NCBI RefSeq assembly: GCF_024498075.1
Contig: NZ_JANHOF010000004.1
Location: forward strand, 310,001 to 374,000
From: Paenibacillus mendelii
GTDB lineage: Bacteria > Bacillota > Bacilli > Paenibacillales > Paenibacillaceae
Length of the DNA stretch: 64,000 bases
Direction: 5' to 3'
Position 1 is the stretch's first letter, and each line of letters opens with the position of its first letter. A program made the translations under genes and the position numbers. Positions 35,217-44,012 of the stretch are shown in pieces. The notes under the pieces were generated by a model that had not been told where the DNA came from, did not search any database, and worked only from the letters and a program-made list of their open reading frames with translations.

Positions 35217-36152
35217 CTACCGTTCCCGGCGTCTGCGCGTCAACCGGTGCTCCAGAGCCGCGACAATCTGGTACATAACGGTGGCGACGACCGCGATTAC
35301 GAGCAGGCTCGACAGCACAATCGTAAAGTTGAACACTTGGAAGCCGTATATAATCAGATAACCCAGACCCGATTTCGAAGTTAAAAATTCGCCGACGATG
35401 ACGCCGACCCAAGCAAGTCCGACGTTAACCTTCAACGTGGCGACGATGGTCGCGAAAGAATCCGGCAAAATCACGTGCCGGAACGTCTGCCAGCGTGTTC
35501 CGCCGAACAGCCGGACAACCTTCACATATCCCGCATCGACCTCGCGAAAACGATTATAGATCGACAGCGTCGTTATGATGACCGTGACGGACAGGGTCGT
35601 GGCTACTATCGCCATAAGCCCCGGCCCGAAGCCGACGATAAACAGCGGCCCTAAAGCAACCTTCGGCATACTGTTCAACACGACGAGATACGGATCCGAT
35701 ACGCGCGACACGAAGGGAAACCACCAGAGCAGCGCCGCGATAGCCGTACCGAGCAGCGTGCCGAGCACGAACCCCACAGCCGTCTCCATCACCGTTACGC
35801 CGGTATGAGGGAGCAGCGATCCGTCCAGCAGCGTGCGCCACAGCTGATCGAGCAGCTTGCTGGGGTAGCTGAACAACAGCACATCAATCCAGCGATTGCG
35901 TCCGGCTGCCTCCCATAAGCCAAAGAAGAGAATCAGGAGCAAGCCTTGGGTTGATCGAACGGCCCATGCCGTTTTCCGTGAACGGGCTAGATGTCTGCGA
36001 TAGAGCGCAGACATCCAATCCTCGTTAGAGGTGAATAACCGGGCTTGATCCGATTTCGAAGAAGGGGAGGCATGAACGGAATGATCCGCGTCATCACCTT
36101 CCCGCGATATCCCTTGGTCGTCGTATCCGTCACTATGCTTTGTCGATTTCAT
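35217..36152 (-). CDS. ABC importer permease, NitT/TauT (SsuC/TauC-like) family
   Basis: A membrane permease of about 311 residues with six membrane helices. The coupling loop is VRLFGGTRWQTFRHVILPDSFATI, the EAA motif that contacts the ATPase. A long hydrophilic N-terminal tail of about 70 residues (HSDGYDDQGISREGDDADHS) is unusual for the family. The start used is ATG 36152, after AAGGGGCGG, and overlaps the end of the ATPase gene. It forms an importer with the next two genes. Confidence 0.9.
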   Translation of the reverse strand: MKSTKHSDGYDDQGISREGDDADHSVHASPSSKSDQARLFTSNEDWMSALYRRHLARSRKTAWAVRSTQGLLLILFFGLWEAAGRNRWIDVLLFSYPSKLLDQLWRTLLDGSLLPHTGVTVMETAVGFVLGTLLGTAIAALLWWFPFVSRVSDPYLVVLNSMPKVALGPLFIVGFGPGLMAIVATTLSVTVIITTLSIYNRFREVDAGYVKVVRLFGGTRWQTFRHVILPDSFATIVATLKVNVGLAWVGVIVGEFLTSKSGLGYLIIYGFQVFNFTIVLSSLLVIAVVATVMYQIVAALEHRLTRRRRER

Positions 36153-36936
36153 CCGCCCCTTCTCCCTTCCCATGACCTGACTCCAGCTTCTCCCATATTA
36201 GATCGTACATATGCTGAAACGAAGGATGCCTCCTGGCTTCGGTTGGGAGCGCCGCTCTCATCTCCTCCGGCATGTCAAACCTCGTCAGGATCCGTCCCGG
36301 ATTTCGAGCTAGGACGATGACGGTGTCGCTCATGGCCGCCGCTTCTGCGAGATCATGCGTAACTAATACGGCGGTCTTCCCAAGACTTCGCAGCGTCTTC
36401 CACACAAGGTCTTCCAGTTGGAGCTTGATTTGCAAATCCAACGAGGAGAACGGCTCATCGAGCAGCAGCACCTCCGGCTCCGTCGCAAGTGTACGGGCAA
36501 GCGCAACCCGCTGCCGCATGCCGCCAGACAGCTCATATGGCATCCGGCTCTCAGCTTCGCCCAGCCCCAGTTCATGGAGCAAAGACCGAACATATGCGAT
36601 ACCTTCCGCTGTTTTCCTGCCGCTAAGCTCCAGCCCGATTGTCGCGTTGTCTAAGATGCTGCGCCAAGGAAACAGATAGTCCTGCTGCAGCATGTAGCCA
36701 ATCTTCGCAGACGGACGCCTGATGGTTTCGCCGTCAATCAGCACTTCGCCCTTCGCGGGCAAGAGCAAGCCCGCAAGAAGACTGAGCACCGTCGTTTTCC
36801 CGCAGCCGCTAGGTCCGACCAGACTGATAAATTGACCGCGGCTAATGGACAGATCGAGCCCTTCAACCGCCAGATTGGCTCCTTGATCGCCCACATAAAC
36901 ATGTATCACGCCGCGCAGCTCCAATAGCGGTTTCAT
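36133..36936 (-). CDS. ABC importer ATPase, NitT/TauT (SsuB/TauB-like) family
   Basis: A 267-residue ATP-binding subunit. Walker A is GPSGCGKTT, the Q-loop is in YMLQQDYLFPWRS, the signature LSGGMRQR, Walker B VLLLDEPFSSLD and the switch His VLVTHDLAEA. It powers the importer formed with the permease (overlapping by 20 bp) and the solute-binding lipoprotein just upstream. The family moves taurine, alkanesulfonates, nitrate or thiamine-pyrimidine precursors. Confidence 0.94.
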   Translation of the reverse strand: MKPLLELRGVIHVYVGDQGANLAVEGLDLSISRGQFISLVGPSGCGKTTVLSLLAGLLLPAKGEVLIDGETIRRPSAKIGYMLQQDYLFPWRSILDNATIGLELSGRKTAEGIAYVRSLLHELGLGEAESRMPYELSGGMRQRVALARTLATEPEVLLLDEPFSSLDLQIKLQLEDLVWKTLRSLGKTAVLVTHDLAEAAAMSDTVIVLARNPGRILTRFDMPEEMRAALPTEARRHPSFQHMYDLIWEKLESGHGKGEGADEIDKA

Positions 36937-36965
36937 CGGCGCTCCTCCCTCCAGAAGATCAAATG

Positions 36966-37967
36966 TTATTTCGAGGCTTCCTCCGCAAAGGTGTTATTAA
37001 CCAGCTTCCCATGCTCGGCTCTTGTCTTCAGTTCCCCGGCCGAAGCCATGACATCCTGCAGGTTATTCCACTCCGCTTCATCGACGATTGGATCGGTCGC
37101 ATAGGAACCCTGCTGCTTATAGCGGTCGATAACCTTGACGACAATATCGCGTTCTGCATCCTGGAAGAATGGAAGCACGACATCGGCGATTTCATCCGCA
37201 CTATGTTCTTGAACCCACTGCTGCGCTGCGTAAACCGCGTTCGTGAATTTTTGGACCGTGTCTTTATTTTTGCTGAGGTAACTTTCCTTCGTCATAAATA
37301 CCGTGTAAGGCAGACTTCCGCTCTCGGTTCCGAACGATGCGACGACATACCCCTTGCCTTCCTTCTCCATAATGGACGCCTGCGGCTCGAATAGCTGGAC
37401 ATATTCACCGGTGCCCGAGGCAAAGGCGGCCGGGATGTTGGCGAAATCGACGTTCTGAATGAGGGTCAAATCTTTATGCGGATCGATGCCGTACTTCTTG
37501 AGTGTAAATTCTCCCGCCATCTGCGGCATTCCTCCTACACGCTGTCCGAGGAAAGTCTTCCCCTTCAGGCTGGTCCAGTTAAAGTCGCCAACCTGCTCCC
37601 GCGATACGAGGAACGTGCCGTCGGTTTGGGTCAGCTGCGCGAAATTGATGACAGGATCATCCGAGCCCTGCTGATAGACATAGATCGACGTCTCCGATCC
37701 GACCAGCGCTACATCGATCCCGCCTGACAGCAAAGCCGTCATGGTCTTGTCTCCGCCGGCGGTCGTGGTCAATTCCACATCCAGGCCTTCCTTCTTGAAC
37801 ATCTCTTTGGCGATGGCCACATACTGAGGAGCATAGAAGAGAGAACGCGTCACCTCGCCTATACGCACTTTAACGGCTTCCTTATTTCCCCCGCCTCCGC
37901 AGCCTGCCGCCAAGACAGTTAGCATTACAGCTGCCAAAGCAGCCGCCAACCATTGTTTCCTCCTCAT
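36966..37967 (-). CDS. ABC importer solute-binding lipoprotein, NMT1/SsuA/ThiY-like
   Basis: About 333 residues. The signal peptide ends in the lipobox LAAGC, followed by a Gly-rich linker. The mature part is a periplasmic-binding-protein type II fold of the NMT1/THI5-like group: RSLFYAPQYVAIAKEMFKKEG, GGDKTMTALLSGGIDVALVG and LTQTDGTFLVSRE. The frame opens at 38036, but ATG 37967 follows AGAGG and begins a proper signal peptide. First gene of the transporter operon. There is no riboswitch upstream to reveal the ligand, which stays undetermined. Confidence 0.9.
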   Translation of the reverse strand: MRRKQWLAAALAAVMLTVLAAGCGGGGNKEAVKVRIGEVTRSLFYAPQYVAIAKEMFKKEGLDVELTTTAGGDKTMTALLSGGIDVALVGSETSIYVYQQGSDDPVINFAQLTQTDGTFLVSREQVGDFNWTSLKGKTFLGQRVGGMPQMAGEFTLKKYGIDPHKDLTLIQNVDFANIPAAFASGTGEYVQLFEPQASIMEKEGKGYVVASFGTESGSLPYTVFMTKESYLSKNKDTVQKFTNAVYAAQQWVQEHSADEIADVVLPFFQDAERDIVVKVIDRYKQQGSYATDPIVDEAEWNNLQDVMASAGELKTRAEHGKLVNNTFAEEASK

Positions 37968-38020
37968 GATCATAACCTCTACTTTCAACTTGATAGGAAT
38001 ACTATACCCTATGCTGCAAA

Positions 38021-38058
38021 TAGAAAGGACGTTCATTCCAAAAGCGGAAGAACGTCCT
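38021..38058 (-). terminator. Terminator after the ketosynthase gene
   Basis: AGGACGTTC/GAACGTCCT stem (38026-38034 with 38050-38058), followed by TTTCT on the minus strand. Separates the ketosynthase cassette from the ABC importer operon. Confidence 0.75.
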
Positions 38059-38094
38059 CGATGTCAGGTATATTCAAACTTTTCTGCCACAGCA

Positions 38095-39327
38095 TTAGCC
38101 CCGGCGAAAAACGAGTGTTGCATTAATACCGCCGAATCCATAGGAATTGGATAACGCCGCGTCCGCTTGGACAGAGCGCCCTTGACCCGCGATAAGATCC
38201 AGCTGAGCCTCCGGATCCGGCTCTTCCAAGTTCGTTGTTGGCGGAAGCCAAGCGTCATGCAGCGACATGCAGGTAATCGCCGCCTCAATAGCCCCTGAGG
38301 CGCCAAGCGGATGACCGTACAGCCCTTTCGTGCCGCTCACGGCGACGGGACGGTTTCCGAACACGCTCCGGATGACAAGGGACTCTGTCACGTCGTTTAG
38401 AAGCGTTGAGGAACCGTGGGCGTTAATGTATCCCACCTCGTCCGGCGACATATCCGCATCGGCGAGCGCTTGCCGCAGCGCTCTCGAAGCCTGGGAGCCG
38501 CAGGGCAGAGGTGCGCTCATATGATGCGCATCATTACTGACACTGAAGCCGCTGAGCTCCGCAAGAATGGTTGCTCCTCGGGCCTTCGCATGCGCTTCAT
38601 CCTCGATGACGAGTACGGCAGCGCCTTCCCCCATAACGAAGCCGTCGCGATTACGGTCGAATGGGCGGCTCGCCCGTGCGGGCGCTTCGTTGCGGGTCGA
38701 CATCGCTCGGAGCATATCGAATGCGCCGAAGGAGAGCGGCGAGAGCGGCGCTTCCGCCCCGCCTGCCAGTATAAAGTCGGCCTCTCCGCGTCGGATCGAC
38801 TGCAGCGCCCGCCCAAGCGCAACCGCCCCCGAAGCGCAGGACATGGAATTCGTCTCGTTCGGTCCGTTAAAGCCGAAGGCCATCGCCATGTTGCAGGAGG
38901 CCGCCCCGCCAAAAACCGAGAAGCCTAAGGTGGGCGAAACCGAACGGTATCCGCCCGTATAATAATGCCCGCATTGTTCTTCAGCATAAGCGATGCCCCC
39001 GAGCGCACTTCCCATAAAGATGCCAACGCGCTCCTGCTCCGCATCCTCCGGCCGGATACCCGCATGCTCCAAGGCCATGGAGCCAGCCGCCACGGACAGC
39101 TGCGAGTAGCGGTCCATCCGATGGGCCCGCTTCTTGTCCATATATTGGAGCGGGTCGAAATCCGTCACTTGGGCGGCAATCCTGCTGCGCAGCCCGTCCG
39201 CGGTGAACCGGTCGATGCTCCTCACTGCGCTCTCGCTCTTCTTGACACCGTCCCACATCGCCCTAACACCGGTTCCAATCGGCGTTACACAGCCGATGCC
39301 CGTCACGACCGCTCTTCGATCACCCAT
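38095..39327 (-). CDS. Beta-ketoacyl-ACP synthase II-like (FabF/KAS) enzyme
   Basis: A 410-residue condensing enzyme of the KAS I/II family. The triad is complete: Cys in NSMSCASGAVALG, His in INAHGSSTLLND and His in YGHPLGASGAIEA. It differs from housekeeping FabF (which reads ACATS around the Cys) and sits last in a four-gene cassette with an aromatase/cyclase-like START protein, an FAD oxidoreductase and a methyltransferase. It overlaps the START gene by 8 bp. No acyl carrier protein gene is seen in the cassette. It is likely to act in a small polyketide or lipid pathway, with the product unknown. Confidence 0.92.
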   Translation of the reverse strand: MGDRRAVVTGIGCVTPIGTGVRAMWDGVKKSESAVRSIDRFTADGLRSRIAAQVTDFDPLQYMDKKRAHRMDRYSQLSVAAGSMALEHAGIRPEDAEQERVGIFMGSALGGIAYAEEQCGHYYTGGYRSVSPTLGFSVFGGAASCNMAMAFGFNGPNETNSMSCASGAVALGRALQSIRRGEADFILAGGAEAPLSPLSFGAFDMLRAMSTRNEAPARASRPFDRNRDGFVMGEGAAVLVIEDEAHAKARGATILAELSGFSVSNDAHHMSAPLPCGSQASRALRQALADADMSPDEVGYINAHGSSTLLNDVTESLVIRSVFGNRPVAVSGTKGLYGHPLGASGAIEAAITCMSLHDAWLPPTTNLEEPDPEAQLDLIAGQGRSVQADAALSNSYGFGGINATLVFRRG

Positions 39328-39793
39328 ATGCCGCTGCCTCCTTATGGCGTTCCGCCGCTTCTTTAAGCCCCTTCAAGGTCTGATCCGCGATGTAATGAAC
39401 GAATACCGGACCGATCACTCTCGCTGCGACAAGCTGCCCTACTTGCGGCTGCGCCCACTCATGCACGATTCCTACCTTTGAAGTACCTGAAGGAGCAGAC
39501 TCGATCCTCCATTCGACCTCCATGCCCCGTGTTATGCCTTTCACATGCCGATAGCGGATCCGCAGTGCTTGCTCGTCCGTTTCCATCTCACTCACCCACC
39601 AGACCGGCCAGCTCACCTTGTCAAACCTGCGATAAGCGGCCATCTCCACTAAGCCGCCATCGCTGCTGTTCCCCTCTGCAAACTGGACCTTTCGATAATG
39701 CTCCAGATGCTGCGGCCATCGATCGACCTGACGGGCTAATTGAAAGGCGGTTACCGGTGGGCAATTCATGATAATTTCATTGTAGGTATGCAA
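39320..39793 (-). CDS. START/SRPBCC protein, polyketide cyclase-like
   Basis: About 157 residues with the pattern of polyketide cyclase/COQ10-type START proteins: HTYNEIIMNCPPVTAFQLA, VDRWPQHLEHYRKV, then VKGITRGMEVEWRIE and a long C-terminal helix (YIADQTLKGLKEAAE). The best start is TTG 39793, with AAAGGAG about 11 nt upstream and a family-like N-terminus. ATG 39829 and TTG 39874 are longer alternatives without a good ribosome site. It lies between the FAD oxidoreductase and the ketosynthase, and overlaps the latter. Probable role in folding or dehydrating a ketide or binding an intermediate; this is inference. Confidence 0.78.
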   Translation of the reverse strand: MHTYNEIIMNCPPVTAFQLARQVDRWPQHLEHYRKVQFAEGNSSDGGLVEMAAYRRFDKVSWPVWWVSEMETDEQALRIRYRHVKGITRGMEVEWRIESAPSGTSKVGIVHEWAQPQVGQLVAARVIGPVFVHYIADQTLKGLKEAAERHKEAAAYG

Positions 39794-39860
39794 CTCTATA
39801 TGGACTCCTTTCTTCCTTAGGGTCTTCATCGAGCTGTCTGTCTGCAGTGCACGAATCGGA

Positions 39861-40994
39861 TCAACAATCGCCAATGACCGCCGCCAATCTCGAGCGCAGC
39901 CCTTGATTCATAGACAAACAGCGAAGCGCGCTCTTGAAAAGAAGCGGATGTGCCGTACCGTACTCAATCAAACGCTGCAGTCTCGTGCCTCCTGCGAATT
40001 CCTGCCTCACAAGCCGATCATACTGATCGAATGGAATAACCGAGTTCTTGCCGAGAGCTTCCAATAGAATCGGCGCCGCCAGTTCAGCCGTTCGAAAAGC
40101 GCGGTAGATTCCCTGACCCGTTAGCGGGTCGAAGTAGCCTGCTGCATCGCCGACGAGCAGTACACCGCTCCCGGCGGCAGGCGCATTCGGACGGTCGAAC
40201 GGACCGCAGGCGATCATATCGTCCTCGAAGCGCAAGCTCTCCATTCGACTAGCTAATCTTGGCAGCTGCTGGATCGCTTCACGGAAAAACTCGGTCTTGC
40301 GGCCTGATGCTCGCCCCGCCTTCTTGCCGGTCGTTCCGAGGGTCATATTGGCTAGTCCTCCCCCGACCGGCGCCAGCCCGACTACCAGACCGGCTTGCAG
40401 ATGAAGCTCAATAAGAGGTTCTAATCGTTCAACACCCGATACATGAACCGTGAAGGCTGCTTTCCGCAGCTTGCCGAATCGGTGCAATCCGGCTTCTCTG
40501 GCTACGATGGAGCCTAAACCGTCAGCCCCCACGACGAAACGGGAGGATACCGCGAAAGGTGTGCCCGATGCCGTACGTCCATGAACGCCGCTCGCCCTGC
40601 CGCCTTCATACAGAAGACCCTTCACGCGGACACGCTCTTCGATTCGGGCGCCCGCCTTCACGGCTTCATGAACTAGCCAGTCATCCAGCAGCGCCCTCGG
40701 ACATGCGATTCCTGCCGCGCGATTCGGATACGCAGCTTCGAGCATCATCTTCCCGTAGTGCAGACGCCATCCCCGGATCGGTTCAGAACGGCGGTTTATC
40801 CCCTCCTCGATAAAGAGTCCCATCCGCCCAAGAACCTGCAGCGCTCCCGGATTGAGCGCTTCTCCGCATGGTTTGCGGCGCGGATGCGCGGAAGCCTCGA
40901 GCATGACCACGTTCACCCCAAGCTTAGACAGCAATAGGGCTAGCAGGCTTCCCGCCGGACCAGAACCGACGACGGCTACATCCGCATCAAGCAC
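39861..40994 (-). CDS. FAD-dependent oxidoreductase (geranylgeranyl reductase/UbiH-like)
   Basis: About 377 residues of a class A flavoprotein. The FAD-binding dinucleotide fold is VAVVGSGPAGSLLALLLS, the middle motif VVGADGLGSIVAREAG, and the C-terminal FAD motif LLVGDAAGYFDPLTGQGIYR. Members hydroxylate or reduce aromatic or isoprenoid compounds. The GTG at 40994 gives the family N-terminus a few residues before the Rossmann strand and overlaps the end of the methyltransferase gene by 8 bp; ATGs at 41042 and 41060 would overlap it more. Second gene of the ketosynthase cassette. Confidence 0.88.
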   Translation of the reverse strand: MLDADVAVVGSGPAGSLLALLLSKLGVNVVMLEASAHPRRKPCGEALNPGALQVLGRMGLFIEEGINRRSEPIRGWRLHYGKMMLEAAYPNRAAGIACPRALLDDWLVHEAVKAGARIEERVRVKGLLYEGGRASGVHGRTASGTPFAVSSRFVVGADGLGSIVAREAGLHRFGKLRKAAFTVHVSGVERLEPLIELHLQAGLVVGLAPVGGGLANMTLGTTGKKAGRASGRKTEFFREAIQQLPRLASRMESLRFEDDMIACGPFDRPNAPAAGSGVLLVGDAAGYFDPLTGQGIYRAFRTAELAAPILLEALGKNSVIPFDQYDRLVRQEFAGGTRLQRLIEYGTAHPLLFKSALRCLSMNQGLRSRLAAVIGDC

Positions 40995-41691
40995 GTCCAA
41001 CGAGCGCCAATCGGAATGGAAAATGTTTGCGCACTTCAGCATGAAGCCCCGCACGAACAAGCAGGTCGTCTGCCTCCTTTACGGTAAACGAACGAAGCAC
41101 GGACAGCGGACCGTCATGCCTGGTTACCGGACTGCGCCAGACGAATCTGGCCAGCAGCTTCGCAGCACCATATGCCGCTGGGTGGCGCTGCAGATCAGTC
41201 ACGACCCAACCGATCCGCGCCACCCTCCTCATCTCCTGAAGCATGCGGACCGCACCGTCCTCATCCATATGATGCAAGGCGAGGTTGCTGAACACGATAT
41301 CGAAGCTCCCGTCTTCATAAGGCAGCTGCCGCCCATCTCCCGTATCGATTCGAATCACACCCGCTGCCTTCGTGCGATCCGCGGCCAGCTGCGCGATTCG
41401 GGGATGGATATCGATGCCGGTCACCGTAATCTGCAGCTTGCGGCGCTCCGCCCACCTCACCAGCGCCAGCGGAATGTCCGCAAGGCCTGTCGCGACATCC
41501 AGAATACGAATCGGACGATCCTGCCTTATCTCCAAGATCATTCTTTTCAGATGGACGAACAATGCCGGATTACCGCCTAGATAGCGGTTGACCTGCCATA
41601 CTTCTCTTAAGCTGGTCTCCAATTCCGCGCTATCGATGCCGTCGGCGCCTTCAATACCGTCGAGCAGTTCCTTCTTCATCAATCGATTCAT
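40987..41691 (-). CDS. Class I SAM-dependent methyltransferase (small-molecule type)
   Basis: A 234-residue methyltransferase. Motif I is RILDVATGLADIPLAL, motif II VTGIDIHP, then DGRQLPYEDGSFDIVFSNLALHHM, typical of UbiE/type 11 enzymes acting on small molecules. The C-terminal segment (VKEADDLLVRAGLHAEVRKHFPFRLALVGRA) is a cap that may help hold the substrate. ATG 41691 follows AAGGAGG. First gene of the cassette; a weak cre-like palindrome (41727-41740) lies just upstream. The substrate is presumably the product of the downstream condensing enzyme. Confidence 0.9.
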   Translation of the reverse strand: MNRLMKKELLDGIEGADGIDSAELETSLREVWQVNRYLGGNPALFVHLKRMILEIRQDRPIRILDVATGLADIPLALVRWAERRKLQITVTGIDIHPRIAQLAADRTKAAGVIRIDTGDGRQLPYEDGSFDIVFSNLALHHMDEDGAVRMLQEMRRVARIGWVVTDLQRHPAAYGAAKLLARFVWRSPVTRHDGPLSVLRSFTVKEADDLLVRAGLHAEVRKHFPFRLALVGRA

Positions 41692-41726
41692 GCTTGTCCT
41701 CCTTCTCGCGTACAAATACATTTACG

Positions 41727-41740
41727 CAGAAGCGCTTTCC
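41727..41740. promoter_or_regulatory. cre-like palindrome upstream of the ketosynthase cassette
   Basis: GGAAAGCGCTTCTG on the minus strand matches the CcpA cre core (AAAGCGCTT) but is imperfect at the ends. It is 35 bp upstream of the methyltransferase start. Confidence 0.25.
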
Positions 41741-41834
41741 TTTATCGTTATATTTTTCCTGATTTTTTATCCAAATTCGTTTACATTATTTTCATTTATC
41801 GCAAAGCTCCCTCCACCCTATGACGGCCATCCCA

Positions 41835-41873
41835 TAAAAAAACGACCTCAAGGCAGGATCGCCTCAAAGTCGT
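41835..41873 (-). terminator. Terminator after the M32 carboxypeptidase gene
   Basis: 13-bp stem with three wobble pairs (41842-41854 with 41861-41873), then a seven-T run on the minus strand. Confidence 0.8.
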
Positions 41874-41894
41874 CTGATGGAGGATAACGTTGGA

Positions 41895-43409
41895 TTACAG
41901 CTTATAGATGTCTTTGTATTTACGTTCCAGGTACGTCACGAGATGCTCGGGCTCCAGCGGGTTGCCCGTTATATCGGTAATGATCTCCGATGGCGTACGA
42001 AGCATGCCATACTTATACACCTTGTCCGTCAACCACTCCTTGAGCGGAAGAAGATTTCCCTTCTCAACCAGCTCCCACATGTTGGGCAGCTCTTTCTCCA
42101 TCTGAGCCGTCATTTGTGCAGCATACATGTTACCAAGCGAGTAGGACGGGAAGTAGCCGAATGCGCCTCCTGACCAATGGACGTCCTGAAGCACGCCTAC
42201 TCCGTCATTCTCAGGTGTAACGCCCAGATATTCTTTGTATTTCTCATTCCAAAGACCTGGAAGATCGGCTGCCTTCGCCCCTTCATTGAAGATAAGCTTC
42301 TCCATCTCGTAACGGATGATGATATGAAGGTTGTAAGTTAATTCATCCGCTTCGATGCGAATGAGGGAAGGCTGAACGACATTCGTAGCCCGGTAGAAAT
42401 CATCGACCGACACATTCAGCTGACCCGGAAACATCTGCTGCAGGTCGCCGTAATACCGGTTCCAGAACGGTCTGCTGCGGCCGATGACATTCTCCCAGAA
42501 ACGGGATTGCGACTCATGAATGCCCATGGAAGTACCCGTGCAGAGCGTCGTTCCGATGAGCTCCTTCATAATATTCTGTTCATAGAGCGCATGGCCGCCT
42601 TCATGGATCGTTCCGAACAACGCACTCATCACATCATCTTCCAGGTAACGTGTCGTGATCCGAACGTCTCCTGGATTTAATCCTGTGGCGAATGGATGTG
42701 CGCTCTCATCCAGACGGCCTGCCGCAAAGTCAAAGCCCATCTGCTCCAAGATGAACAAGCTGAATTTCTTCTGCGCTTCCTTGGCATAAGTCTGCTTCAA
42801 GAAGCTTTGCTCCGGCTGATACGGCGAAGCTGCGATCGCAGCAGCAAGTGGAACCAGCTTTTCCCGCAAGCCGCCGAAGATCCGATCCAGCTCAGCTGTC
42901 GTCATTCCCGGCTCATATGCATCGAGCAGCGTATCGTAGCGGGTAGCCCCAGGCCCCCACAGGTCTATGAACTGATTCTGATATGTAATGATTTTTTCCA
43001 GATAAGGCTGGAAGGATGCATAATCGCTGTTCTCCTTGGCGTCCTCCCAGAGCGTCTCGGCCTGCGTCGTCAAGACGACATATTCCTGGTGCAGCTTCTC
43101 GGGAATTTTGACCGCACGATCGTATTCCTTGCGTGTGTGCCGGATCAATCTCCGGTCGATTTCACCGAGCTGCTCCGAACTGCCGGAAGCCTCCAGCGCG
43201 GATAGCCATTCCCCCAGCTCCGGAGCCGTCTGCAGCTTGAACAATTGCACGGATAATGCGCCTACCACCTCTGAACGGGCTTCCAATCCCTTGCGGGGAG
43301 CACCTGTGCGCATATCCCAGTAGAGAACGCCGAGCGCTTCCTCATAGCTCTTGATCTGTCCGATTCGTTCCCGGAACGATTGCAGAACCTCTTCCGTTCT
43401 TGTCGTCAC
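41895..43409 (-). CDS. M32-family metallocarboxypeptidase
   Basis: A 504-residue cytoplasmic zinc carboxypeptidase of the thermostable carboxypeptidase 1 family. The zinc motif is HEGGH in GTIHEGGHALYEQ, the third ligand Glu lies in GIHESQSRFWENVIGRS, and the family blocks VRITTRYLEDDVMSALF and IRIEADELTYNLHIIIRYEME are present. It removes C-terminal residues from peptides. It appears monocistronic with its own terminator. Confidence 0.96.
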   Translation of the reverse strand: MTTRTEEVLQSFRERIGQIKSYEEALGVLYWDMRTGAPRKGLEARSEVVGALSVQLFKLQTAPELGEWLSALEASGSSEQLGEIDRRLIRHTRKEYDRAVKIPEKLHQEYVVLTTQAETLWEDAKENSDYASFQPYLEKIITYQNQFIDLWGPGATRYDTLLDAYEPGMTTAELDRIFGGLREKLVPLAAAIAASPYQPEQSFLKQTYAKEAQKKFSLFILEQMGFDFAAGRLDESAHPFATGLNPGDVRITTRYLEDDVMSALFGTIHEGGHALYEQNIMKELIGTTLCTGTSMGIHESQSRFWENVIGRSRPFWNRYYGDLQQMFPGQLNVSVDDFYRATNVVQPSLIRIEADELTYNLHIIIRYEMEKLIFNEGAKAADLPGLWNEKYKEYLGVTPENDGVGVLQDVHWSGGAFGYFPSYSLGNMYAAQMTAQMEKELPNMWELVEKGNLLPLKEWLTDKVYKYGMLRTPSEIITDITGNPLEPEHLVTYLERKYKDIYKL

Positions 43410-43521
43410 TTTTCAACTCCGCCTTTCACGTGTAGGGTATGATACCTTCTACTTGATACTACATTTTGATAAACGTATAATCAACTTTATTGGTTTACAG
43501 CGAGCAGGTAAAGGAGAGATT

Positions 43522-43842
43522 ATGATGCATTTTACATTCACGCCAGCTGCGGTTGAACAGCTTTCTGGCTACTTAAAGGACGGGGAACGAAGCTTGAAGC
43601 TGCTCTACGATACGGAGGGCTGCGGCTGCGTCGTCAGCGGCGTTCCCGCGCTTCAGCTCATCCAGGCGCCCGATCAAGACGACAGACAAGGAGCCGGCGA
43701 TCCGTACGGAGTATGGTATGAACCGCGCTATGAAGTTTTTTTCGAGCCCCGCTTGAAGATCGATTTCGACCGGACACGCCATACGTTCAGCTTGAAAAGC
43801 GACAATCAAATTTATACGGTACATATGCGTTTGCTGACCTAG
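43522..43842 (+). CDS. HesB/IscA-like protein (iron-sulfur biosynthesis fold), divergent cysteines
   Basis: A 106-residue protein of the HesB-like domain group, similar to Bacillus YneR-type proteins. The N-terminus FTFTPAAVEQLSGYL and LLYDTEGCGCVVSGVPALQL fit the fold. Only the CxC pair in EGCGC is present; the separate third Cys of true IscA/SufA A-type carriers is missing, so cluster delivery is doubtful. It uses ATG 43522 (or 43525), after AAGGAGAG. First gene on the plus strand after a long minus-strand run, divergent from the carboxypeptidase. Confidence 0.82.
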   Translation: MMHFTFTPAAVEQLSGYLKDGERSLKLLYDTEGCGCVVSGVPALQLIQAPDQDDRQGAGDPYGVWYEPRYEVFFEPRLKIDFDRTRHTFSLKSDNQIYTVHMRLLT

Positions 43843-44012
43843 TCACAGCCGATCAGGAAACGAATCTATCTCTAGTTGATCCATCCGAAATCTTCTATAG
43901 AAATAATTCTATTTTTGAAGAATGAAATATGAAACCTTTGATTATATTAAACGTAATTGTACAGAAAGGTAATGTCAATTTACTTGTATCTATTACAGGA
44001 GGAGAACCACAG

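Noticed and set aside
36966..38095. TPP riboswitch upstream of the NMT1-like importer
   Set aside because: The gap before the solute-binding gene is mostly the terminator of the ketosynthase gene, with no TPP core motif.
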